The notes under the pieces: generated by a model
Database searches by the model: none
Told to the model about the DNA's origin: nothing
What the model saw: only the letters and a program-made list of their open reading frames with translations
Source of the DNA: Maricaulis sp048270265
GTDB taxonomy: Bacteria > Pseudomonadota > Alphaproteobacteria > Caulobacterales > Maricaulaceae
Direction of reading: 5' to 3'
Assembly: GCF_048270265.1 (NCBI RefSeq)
Contig: NZ_JBLWTD010000016.1
Span: 1-64,000 of the forward strand
Length of the DNA stretch: 64,000 bases
Part shown: positions 45,721-52,662 of the stretch, piece by piece
Position numbering within the stretch: position 1 is the first letter of the stretch
How the letters are laid out: each line of letters begins with the position of its first letter
Program-made: the position numbers and the translations under genes

Positions 45721-46771
45721 CGCGGTTCTGCTGACGGTCATCTGGACCGCCAGCCTGGTGCTTGCGGGTCTTTCCCTGCTGGCCCTCGTGGCACTGGCGG
45801 TTCTGCGCGGCCTGCGCGATCTCGCGCGCAGACGCGATCAGGCCTGTGCCGACGCGCTCAGCAGCGATATCCGCAACCTGCTCACCTCGCGAGTCGAGAT
45901 CACGCCGGACATGCTGCCCGCGCTCGAACCACGCGTGGTACGTGCCAGTATCGCGGTCTTGCTCGGCTATTTCCGCAATCTCGAGGGCGAGGCGCGCCAG
46001 CGCCTGCACCAGCTCCTGGCGGTCTGGGAGATCGAACCGGCCCTGGCGCGGCTCTATCGCAAGTCGCCGCGCCTGCAGAAGCTCCATATCCTGGCGATCT
46101 GGTCACACCTCGGCACCGCCTCATCACTGGACCGGGTGCGCCGGGAGCTGTCCTGTGACGACGAACATATTCGTCTCGCCGCCTTGCGCACCATGGTCCG
46201 GCGTGATCCCGACATCGCGCTGGAAGACCTCGTCGACCTGACAAACCGTTCGCGTGCGCGCGACATGCAATTGCTCGCCACCACGCTGAGGCGCCAGGGA
46301 CCGCGCGCGATTTCGGCGCTGGAGGCACTGGCCGGTCCCGGCGCGATGGAAGGGTGTTTGCGCAGCGCCCTTGAGGGCTTCGCCGCGATCGGTGCTGCGG
46401 AGACACAGCTCGATCTGGCCGCGTTGTCGAACCACGCTTCCCCACGGGTGCGCTCCAGCGTCGCCCTGCTCGCCGCCGGCATTGTGGGCCCGGCCGGAGC
46501 GGCAGCCCTGCAGCGGCTGGCGGAAGATCCAGAGCCGGCCGTGCGCGAAAGCGCAGCCCTTGCGATCGGCCGACGCCGGCGTGCCGATCTGATTGAAATC
46601 CTGACGGCATTGATCACGGATCGGGTGTGGTCGGTGAGGTTCCGGGCTGCCCAGGCCCTGGCGGAACTGGGCCCGCCCGGCCGCGCCGTCCTGCGGCATC
46701 TGCCCGATCCGGGCCCGGGGACCGTCCGGATCGTCGAGGAAGTGCTGTACGCCTCAGGCGGTGCAAGATGA
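45695..46771 (+). CDS. membrane-anchored HEAT-repeat protein
   Basis: 358 residues from GTG 45695, which has ggaagg six bases upstream and overlaps the previous gene by 26 bases. One N-terminal membrane helix (LLTVIWTASLVLAGLSLLAL), then a cytoplasmic helical solenoid; clear HEAT units include IRLAALRTMVRRDPDIALED, VRSSVALLAAGIVGPAGAAA and VRESAALAIGRRRRADLIEI. A scaffold function is the usual reading. It overlaps the GT2 gene by ATGA, so it probably binds or regulates the synthase. Confidence 0.8.
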   Translation: MFQSAIISDAVLLTVIWTASLVLAGLSLLALVALAVLRGLRDLARRRDQACADALSSDIRNLLTSRVEITPDMLPALEPRVVRASIAVLLGYFRNLEGEARQRLHQLLAVWEIEPALARLYRKSPRLQKLHILAIWSHLGTASSLDRVRRELSCDDEHIRLAALRTMVRRDPDIALEDLVDLTNRSRARDMQLLATTLRRQGPRAISALEALAGPGAMEGCLRSALEGFAAIGAAETQLDLAALSNHASPRVRSSVALLAAGIVGPAGAAALQRLAEDPEPAVRESAALAIGRRRRADLIEILTALITDRVWSVRFRAAQALAELGPPGRAVLRHLPDPGPGTVRIVEEVLYASGGAR

Positions 46772-48192
46772 TCGGCCTGATCGAAATTCCGTTGCTGGTC
46801 CTGGCCTGGCTCGTCCTTCTGGTCGGGCTGACCCAGAATCTGATCTATGCCAGCTATCTGATCCCGGCCTGGCGCGAATTGCGAGACCGGGCCAACGCCC
46901 ATGATGACGAAGCGACCTGGCAGGCGCTGAGGCGCGGCGACCAGCCACCGATCACCCTGATCGTGCCCGCCTATAACGAAGACAAGTCCATCGTCGCCAA
47001 CGCCCACTCCCTGCTGTCGCTGCGCTATTCCGGCTTTCAGGTCATCATCGTCAATGACGGCTCGACCGATGAGACGATGTCACGTCTGGCCGATGCGCTC
47101 GAGCTGGCCGAGATCCCCCGGGCGCCGATTCCCGGACTGGTTCACGCCGAGATCCGCGCCACTTACCGCTCGGCGATCTATCCCAATCTCTGTGTCGTCG
47201 ACAAGGAGAATGGTGGCAAGGCCGACGCGATCAATGCCGGTCTCGCCTGCACCCGCACGGAATTGTTCTGCGTCATCGATGCCGATTCCATTCTCCAGCC
47301 CGAGGCACTGGTCCGGGCCGTTCAGCCCTTCCAGGACCCGTCGGAGAATGTCGTCGCGGTGGGCGGCACGGTCGGCGTTGCCAATGGCTGTCTGGTGAAG
47401 CACGGGCAGATCGATCAATACGCCCTGCCGCGGGAGTTCATCGCCCGGGTCCAGGTCGTGGAGTATACGCGCGCCTTCCTGCTCGCCCGCCTGGCACTGA
47501 GCCGCACCAATACGCTCACCCTCGTATCGGGCGCCTTCGGCGTCTTCTCGACCCGTGTGGTGATCGGAATTGGCGGTTTCGACGTCACGACGGTGGGCGA
47601 GGACATGGAATTGATCATGCGCCTTCACCACCGGCTGCGGCAGGAGGGCACGCCCTATTCGATGCGCTATCTGCCCGAACCGGTTTGCTGGACCGAAGTG
47701 CCCGCGACCCTGCGCGGCCTGTCACGTCAACGTATTCGCTGGCAGCGCGGCGCGATGGAAAGCCTGTCGCGTCATCGCGGCATGATCCTCAATCCGCGCT
47801 ATGGCCGGATCGGCCTGGTGGCCTTGCCGAGCATGATCCTCATCGACGTGTTGGGACCGGTGGTCGAGGTTCTGGGCTATTTCCTGGTCCCGGCACTGGC
47901 GCTCTGGGGCATTCTCGACCTTGAATTCCTGTTCGCCTATCTGGCCCTGACGTTCGGGTTCGGCATATTCCTCAGCACCGCGAGCATCGTCCTCGAACAG
48001 GGCTCGATCGAACGCCCCGCCACGGCCGGGCAATTGCTCAGCCTCGCCTGGACGGCCGTTCTGGAGAATTTCGGTTATCGCCAGCTCAATAATTTCTGGC
48101 GCCTTGCAGGGCTGCTCAAGCATTTCAGCTCGTCACCCGCCAAATGGGGCGATGTCGGCCGGACCGGTTTCCGCGAAGACGAGACAGTCTGA
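46768..48192 (+). CDS. processive family 2 glycosyltransferase (polysaccharide synthase)
   Basis: 474 residues: N-terminal membrane helix (IEIPLLVLAWLVLLVGLTQ), GT2 domain with IVPAYNEDKSIV, VNDGSTDET, FCVIDADSILQP (DxD), TTVGEDMEL (catalytic Asp) and RQRIRWQRGAMES (QxxRW product-channel motif), then three or more C-terminal helices. This is the architecture of PgaC/hyaluronan-type synthases without a PilZ domain, so it makes a linear glycan at the inner membrane. The sugar is not predictable, but the nearby deacetylase favours an N-acetyl-hexosamine. Confidence 0.9.
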   Translation: MIGLIEIPLLVLAWLVLLVGLTQNLIYASYLIPAWRELRDRANAHDDEATWQALRRGDQPPITLIVPAYNEDKSIVANAHSLLSLRYSGFQVIIVNDGSTDETMSRLADALELAEIPRAPIPGLVHAEIRATYRSAIYPNLCVVDKENGGKADAINAGLACTRTELFCVIDADSILQPEALVRAVQPFQDPSENVVAVGGTVGVANGCLVKHGQIDQYALPREFIARVQVVEYTRAFLLARLALSRTNTLTLVSGAFGVFSTRVVIGIGGFDVTTVGEDMELIMRLHHRLRQEGTPYSMRYLPEPVCWTEVPATLRGLSRQRIRWQRGAMESLSRHRGMILNPRYGRIGLVALPSMILIDVLGPVVEVLGYFLVPALALWGILDLEFLFAYLALTFGFGIFLSTASIVLEQGSIERPATAGQLLSLAWTAVLENFGYRQLNNFWRLAGLLKHFSSSPAKWGDVGRTGFREDETV

Positions 48193-48242
48193 TTGAAGCG
48201 CTGGTGAACCCCGCCCCGGGGCTGACAAGTCATTGAAAACAA

Positions 48243-48319
48243 TGGTGGCCCCGGCGCGATTCGAACGCGCGACCTACAGATTAGGAATCTGTTGCTCTAT
48301 CCTGCTGAGCTACGGGGTC
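48243..48319 (-). tRNA. tRNA-Arg (anticodon CCT)
   Basis: 77 nt with encoded CCA. D arm AGCTCAGCAGGATAGAGC, anticodon stem ACAGA/TCTGT with loop TTCCTAA (anticodon at 48285-48283), T arm GCGCGTTCGAATCGCGC. The acceptor stem GACCCCG/CGGGGCC has one A-C mismatch at 2-71. The 3' part is duplicated at 39864. Confidence 0.94.
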
Positions 48320-48561
48320 AGAGTGTGACTCTTCCTGATATAGCGGGGCGTTCAAATCAAGCCCCGCCTTTCATGCTACTGGCAAGCCTGTCCAATGGCA
48401 TTGCGGCCACGAGGCGCGATCAGCGGAAGCTGCCACTGATCGTTCGCCTACCGTGTCCGCCATGTAGGCCATCCGGGCCGGCGCGAGAGGCCGGTGACGC
48501 CGGAGTTTCCCCGGCTTCACCGGCCGCGTCCGTGCAGCCCTGAGGGCATCGGGGGCAGGTT

Positions 48562-48804
48562 TCAGGCGATGGATTTCAGCAAGGCGTTGATCTCGTCCTT
48601 GAGGACCATGCGGCGCTTGCGCAGCTCGGTGAGCTGTTCGTCCGACATCGGCTCGACATTCGTTTCGGCGCGATGAACTTCGCGATTGATGGCGTGATAG
48701 CTGTCGGCGAGTTTCTGGAAGTGGGCGTTGCTTTCCTTCAATTCATGCAATTGCTCCGCATATTCGGGGAAATCGGCCGCGAGTTCGTGGGGGGTATGGC
48801 TCAT
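48562..48804 (-). CDS. DUF465 (YdcH-like) small protein
   Basis: 80 residues. Core FPEYAEQLHELKESNAHFQK followed by LADSYHAINREVHRAE and TELRKRRMVLKDEINALL, the conserved antiparallel coiled-coil of DUF465. Function unknown. ATG 48804 has ggagcag before it. Single gene. Confidence 0.87.
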   Translation of the reverse strand: MSHTPHELAADFPEYAEQLHELKESNAHFQKLADSYHAINREVHRAETNVEPMSDEQLTELRKRRMVLKDEINALLKSIA

Positions 48805-48931
48805 GGTGCTGCTCCTGCAGGTCACACGGGTTTCGATATCGCGAGCTTGCCCGAGATCGGGGGGCGGTGACAATTCCCGGGCACACTCGGGGATGTCCGG
48901 ACGGAGCGAGCACGGCCGCGCGCATGAAAAA

Positions 48932-48960
48932 GGGCGGCGAGGCCTTTCAGCCTGCCGCCC
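48932..48960 (-). terminator. intrinsic terminator after the chemoreceptor-like gene
   Basis: On the minus strand a stem GGGCGGC/GCCGCCC with an inner AGGC/GCCT stem, followed by TTTTT (48931-48927). It lies 29 bases beyond the stop at 48989. Confidence 0.75.
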
Positions 48961-48988
48961 CTGCTTCATGGGTCGCCGGTCTGGCGGC

Positions 48989-49540
48989 TCAGCGCACCTG
49001 GTCGCGGATGCTGTTGAGCTGGTGCGAGACTTCCTGGGTGGCGCGGGTCATCTGGTCGACGGCTTCCTTGCCGCGGGCGACCGAGACGCCGGATCCGCGC
49101 ACGCCGTCGAGGATTTCCTTCACCTCATTGTCGAGGGCCGAGATGCGCGCCGCAATGTCTTCGGTGGCCTTGGCGGTCTGGCCGGCCAGGGCCTTGACCT
49201 CACCGGCGACGACGGCGAAGCCGCGGCCGGCTTCACCGGCGCGGGCCGCTTCGATCGTGGCGTTCAGCGCGAGCAGATTGGTCTGGCTGGCGATCGCTTC
49301 GATGGTTGTGAGAATGGCGTTGATGCGCTTGGAAGCATCGGTCAGGGCTTCGACGCGGCGTTCGAGAACCTGGCTCGATTCCTCGATCTGGTTCATCGTG
49401 TCGCGGGCGATCTCGGCCGCATCGGCGCCCTGCGAGGCGCGGGCGGCGGTTTCGCCAATGGCTTCGGCAATCGCGCGGGCGTCGCCGGCGGCGTCGGCGT
49501 GCGGGGTATGGGTGTCGTCGGTATAGGCGTAGGCGTTCAT
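48989..49540 (-). CDS. small cytoplasmic chemoreceptor signalling-domain protein
   Basis: 183 residues, nearly all MCP signalling domain. The hairpin tip has the signature ASQTNLLALNATIEAARAGE followed by AGRGFAVVAGEVKALA. There is no membrane segment, sensor module or HAMP, and the N terminus (MNAYAYTDDTHTPHADAAGD) is short and acidic. Such soluble mini-receptors can join CheA/CheW arrays or cyst-type pathways; no che genes lie nearby. The adaptation sites cannot be confirmed. Confidence 0.85.
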   Translation of the reverse strand: MNAYAYTDDTHTPHADAAGDARAIAEAIGETAARASQGADAAEIARDTMNQIEESSQVLERRVEALTDASKRINAILTTIEAIASQTNLLALNATIEAARAGEAGRGFAVVAGEVKALAGQTAKATEDIAARISALDNEVKEILDGVRGSGVSVARGKEAVDQMTRATQEVSHQLNSIRDQVR

Positions 49541-49725
49541 GGCGCGAATCCCTGATCAGTGTGTCGCCTACAGCTAACGCCGCAGAATGAAAGGATTGGT
49601 AAACGCTGACGCAGCCTGTGATGGCAGCTGCAGTTCTCTGCCGTCTCAACAAAAATCAATTTCAGGTTGCGCAGCGCAATCAAGGCGGGTAATTTTGGCA
49701 TCACGTCAAATCGAGGAGGGCGGCT

Positions 49726-50487
49726 ATGCCGGATGTTCTCAAACTGATTGTGATGTTGTTTGTCGTCGCCTGTGAGGATCCCGGGGTCGCGTTCGAGCCG
49801 GGTGAAATGGGGCAGGTGGTCGCCATCTCCGGGCCGCTCACCCTGGCGCTGGAGACTGCAGAGGGACCAATCGAGGTTCGCCTCGCAGAGCTGGACGCAC
49901 CGGATGCCGAGGCCGGCCGCCGCTGGCTGGAGACTCATCTGCCAGGCCAGGAGGTTCGTCTGCGCTATGACGGTCTGCAGCGCGACCGTTATGACCGCGC
50001 CATCGCCCAGGTCTATCTGCCCGGGGCAGGCGAGGAGGTGTGGGTGCAGGCAGCGATGGTTTCGGCCGGCCGCGCGCGGGTGCTCAGCCATCCGGGCAAT
50101 CGCGGCGCCGCCCTGTCCCTGCTGCGGCTCGAGGCCGATGCACGGGCGGACGGTGTCGGCCTTTGGGCCGATCCGGCCTTCCGTGTCCGCGATACCGATC
50201 CGGACCGCCTGGCCCAGGATATCGGTTCGGTCCAGCTGGTCGAAGGCCGGGTGCTTGAGGTCACCCGCCTGCGCTCGGGCCGCACCTATGTCAATTTCGG
50301 CCTCGATTACCGCACCGACTTCACCGTGCAGGTCGAGGCTGCCGATGAGGCGGCATTCGAGGCGGCGGACCAGGCGCTCGCTGATCTGGAAGGCCGGCGC
50401 ATCCGGGTGCGTGGCTGGCTGGAAGCGGAAAACGGTCCGCTGATGCGGATCGATCATCCAGAGCGGATCGAATGGCTCGAGGAATAG
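49726..50487 (+). CDS. SNase-like lipoprotein
   Basis: 253 residues. Lipobox VVAC (cysteine about 16). Residues 30-150 form a thermonuclease-like OB fold (VVAISGPLTLALETAEGPIE, VRLAELDAPDAEAGRRWLE, AMVSAGRARVLSHP, GVGLWADP). Catalytic Arg/Glu of true nucleases are only partly evident (LRYDGLQRDRYDR), so activity is uncertain. The C-terminal domain (LRSGRTYVNFGLDYRTDFTV, IRVRGWLEAENGP) is a second OB-like unit found in related exported proteins. Confidence 0.75.
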   Translation: MPDVLKLIVMLFVVACEDPGVAFEPGEMGQVVAISGPLTLALETAEGPIEVRLAELDAPDAEAGRRWLETHLPGQEVRLRYDGLQRDRYDRAIAQVYLPGAGEEVWVQAAMVSAGRARVLSHPGNRGAALSLLRLEADARADGVGLWADPAFRVRDTDPDRLAQDIGSVQLVEGRVLEVTRLRSGRTYVNFGLDYRTDFTVQVEAADEAAFEAADQALADLEGRRIRVRGWLEAENGPLMRIDHPERIEWLEE

Positions 50488-50632
50488 GCCGGCCAGCCTG
50501 GTGGCCTGTCCCGGCGTGGCCTGTCCCGGCCGCAATGTGCGCGGTTGGTCTGCCGGGCTTGCTGATCCCCCGTGACGGTTCCGGGCCGGGGGACGCCAGC
50601 CAGGGCAAAACCGGCGCGGACCATCACGAAAA

Positions 50633-50655
50633 ACGCCCGGCACAGGGCCGGGCGT
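50633..50655 (-). terminator. intrinsic terminator of carD
   Basis: A 9-bp stem acgcccggc/gccgggcgt with a 5-base loop; read on the minus strand it is followed by TTTTT (50633-50629). It lies 58 bases beyond the carD stop. Confidence 0.8.
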
Positions 50656-50712
50656 CTTCATCTTGTCTCTGCAGCGTCTGCCTGCAGGCGGGTCTGTGTC
50701 TGTCCGGGAAGC

Positions 50713-51231
50713 CTAGGCGGCTTTCTTGATCAGGGAGGCAGAGAGCAGATCGCGCGCCTTTTCGTGCTCGATATTCTCGACGGCAGCCAGTTCGCGCACC
50801 ATCCGGTCGACAGCGGATTCATACAGCTGGCGTTCCGAATAGGACTGTTCCGGCTGGTCTTCAGCGCGGTGCAGGTCGCGAACAACCTCGGCAATCATGA
50901 TCAGATCGCCGGAATTGATCTTGGCTTCGTATTCCTGGGCGCGACGGCTCCACATGGTGCGCTTGACCCGGGCCTTGCCCTTGAGGGTTTTCAGCGCGTC
51001 CTTGACGATGCGGTCGCTCGAGAGCGGGCGCATGCCGGAGACGTCGGCTTTTGCGGTTGGCACCCGCAAGGTCATTTTGTCTTGCTCGAAGGTCACGACG
51101 TACACTTCGATTTCGAAACCTGCGACCGAATCTTTCTCAACGCCGGATACCTGGCCAACACCGTGAGCCGGGTACACAATGAAATCGCCTTGTTTGAAAG
51201 ATCTGTTGTCGTTGGCGGTTTTCTTCGTCAT
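50713..51231 (-). CDS. carD: CarD-family RNA polymerase-binding regulator
   Basis: 172 residues. N-terminal Tudor-like RNAP-interaction domain (FKQGDFIVYPAHGVGQVSGV to KMTLRVPTAKADVSGMRPLS) and a C-terminal helical DNA-contacting domain (TMWSRRAQEYEAKINSGDLI with the conserved Trp). CarD/CdnL stabilises open promoter complexes, especially at ribosomal RNA genes. ATG 51231 selected; the frame is open upstream without similarity. A 233-base spacer to fdxA contains the likely promoter. Confidence 0.93.
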   Translation of the reverse strand: MTKKTANDNRSFKQGDFIVYPAHGVGQVSGVEKDSVAGFEIEVYVVTFEQDKMTLRVPTAKADVSGMRPLSSDRIVKDALKTLKGKARVKRTMWSRRAQEYEAKINSGDLIMIAEVVRDLHRAEDQPEQSYSERQLYESAVDRMVRELAAVENIEHEKARDLLSASLIKKAA

Positions 51232-51464
51232 TGATACACTTTCGCTAGGCTCTTCCCGCGGTGGTTTACAGCTGATCGGGTACAAAACCTGTCGCGCGTT
51301 CTCAAAGAAGTTCCGGCACCCATCCGGCTTCGAGATCGACAAAATTTGTGTGTAAGCCACCACGTAGAAAAGCGGGCCGCGCCAGACGCGCTGCCCATCA
51401 ATGTGACTTACATATCACAAAATTACATGAAATTCAAACGCCGGCGGGGGCTGCCAGGCCAGAT

Positions 51465-51806
51465 TCAGTCGCCGGATCCGGGTTTTTCCGAAAAATATAT
51501 TTCATACTTTCCGGATTCTTCCGCCATCGCGTCGGCGTCGGGCGGCGGGTCCTTGCGCACGGTGATATTGGGCCAGGTCTCGGCAAATTTGGAATTGACC
51601 GCCAGCCATTTTCCGTCCGGATCATCCTCGGTGTCGGGCTTGATCGCTTCGACCGGGCATTCCGGCTCGCAGACGCCACAATCGATACACTCGTCGGGGT
51701 GGATGACGAGAAAGTTCTCACCTTCGTAGAAGCAGTCCACGGGACAGACTTCGACGCAATCGGTGTATTTGCAGCGTACGCAAGCGTCAGTGACAATATA
51801 GGTCAT
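51465..51806 (-). CDS. fdxA: 7Fe ferredoxin (3Fe-4S/4Fe-4S), FdxA type
   Basis: 113 residues. Cysteine spacing matches Azotobacter FdI: C9, C17 and C50 for the 3Fe cluster, C21, C40, C43 and C46 for the 4Fe cluster, in ACVRCKYTDCVEVCPVDC and CIDCGVCEPECPVEAI. Low-potential electron carrier; essential in Caulobacter relatives. Beside carD and the S4/helicase pair, a conserved alphaproteobacterial neighbourhood. Confidence 0.94.
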   Translation of the reverse strand: MTYIVTDACVRCKYTDCVEVCPVDCFYEGENFLVIHPDECIDCGVCEPECPVEAIKPDTEDDPDGKWLAVNSKFAETWPNITVRKDPPPDADAMAEESGKYEIYFSEKPGSGD

Positions 51807-51868
51807 GGCTACCGGTCATGCAGGGGATTAGCGGGTGTGGCCGGACATGGGCTGCCGACCCGATTTTG

Positions 51869-52318
51869 TCAACGGTGGCGGACCCTGGCTTCCGCACGTG
51901 TGCGGGCGAAAATCCGTTCGCGGTCGGCGATGCCGAGGAGGGGCGCGACCCGGCGGACGAAGGCGTCCTCGAAGGGCGATTTCTCGCCATCGGCCAGGCT
52001 CACCATCCAGAGCTGCTCGATCAGGGCGACGCGTTCCTGTTCGGTCAGGCAGACCTTCACCACCTTGGTGAAACGGTGATGATCGACGGCCGCCTCGGCC
52101 AGTTCCTCGGCCTGGTCGAGCACGCGGTCAACCGCTTGCGCATCAAGCTGGAAAGCGGCGGCGAGGATGGACTTGATCTGGTCTTGTTCGCAATCGGCAT
52201 AGATGCCATCGGCCAGGGCCGCTTCCACCAGCAGCGTCGTGGCCGCGACATGCGGGTCGAGCTCGGGGCGCGGCACGACCGGCGTGCCGGCAAACATCTG
52301 TTTCAACTTGTCAAACAT
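51869..52318 (-). CDS. TerB-like protein
   Basis: 149 residues starting MFDKLKQMFAG. The helical TerB/DjlA-N fold is suggested by AATTLLVEAALADGIYADCE, ILAAAFQLDAQAVDRVLDQA and LIEQLWMVSLADGEKSPFED, which repeat the 'aADGxxxxxE' calcium-type loops. Tellurite resistance is unproven for these orphan copies. It follows the S4 gene by 14 bases on the same strand. Confidence 0.82.
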   Translation of the reverse strand: MFDKLKQMFAGTPVVPRPELDPHVAATTLLVEAALADGIYADCEQDQIKSILAAAFQLDAQAVDRVLDQAEELAEAAVDHHRFTKVVKVCLTEQERVALIEQLWMVSLADGEKSPFEDAFVRRVAPLLGIADRERIFARTRAEARVRHR

Positions 52319-52332
52319 GTCCGGGCTCCGGG

Positions 52333-52662
52333 CTATTGCGGACTGGTTCCATGATCGGTGGGCTCCAGGTCCGGCAAGGAATACAGCGCCTGGGCCTGCG
52401 TCGCTGTGCCGCGCCGCTGGGCCAGTGCCAGAATGGTGAGGCAGACAATTGAGCCATTTCTCGGCAGCGTCAATGTATCGCCTGCGCGCACGAGCGTTGC
52501 CGGTTTGGAGACCCGGCGCGTCATGCCGTTGGCTGTCAGGCGGATACGCCCCTTGGCGACGATCGCCGTGGCGAGGCTGCGGGTCTTGAAAATCCGCGCG
52601 TGCCAGAGCCACAGATCAATGCGCTGGGCCTCCTCCGCTTGCGTGTCGCGGGCAGCACTCAT
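52333..52662 (-). CDS. S4-domain RNA-binding protein (Hsp15-like)
   Basis: 109 residues. S4 domain at about 13-60: QRIDLWLWHARIFKTRSLAT, AKGRIRLTANGMTR and KPATLVRAGDTLTL. This form resembles Hsp15, which rescues dissociated 50S subunits with nascent chains. Its start overlaps the helicase stop by four bases, so both are coupled. Confidence 0.88.
   Translation of the reverse strand: MSAARDTQAEEAQRIDLWLWHARIFKTRSLATAIVAKGRIRLTANGMTRRVSKPATLVRAGDTLTLPRNGSIVCLTILALAQRRGTATQAQALYSLPDLEPTDHGTSPQ

Larger units (their letters stand above)
39864..48319. mobile_element. putative genomic island integrated at tRNA-Arg(CCT), carrying a polysaccharide locus
   Basis: The minus-strand tRNA-Arg at 48243-48319 and the truncated copy at 39864-39914 lie in the same orientation, with the copy on the 3' side of the tRNA, as left and right attachment sites would. 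The interval holds six genes of one evident theme and nothing else. No integrase or mobility gene remains and base composition is like the host, so if it is an island it is old or has lost its integrase. A simple tRNA duplication is the alternative. Confidence 0.4.

Noticed and set aside
48343..48367. 7-bp GC stem with 11-base loop near tRNA-Arg as a terminator
   Set aside because: It lies beyond the tRNA 5' end, has only CTTTC after it on the plus strand, and no plus-strand gene ends close by apart from the synthase 150 bases away.
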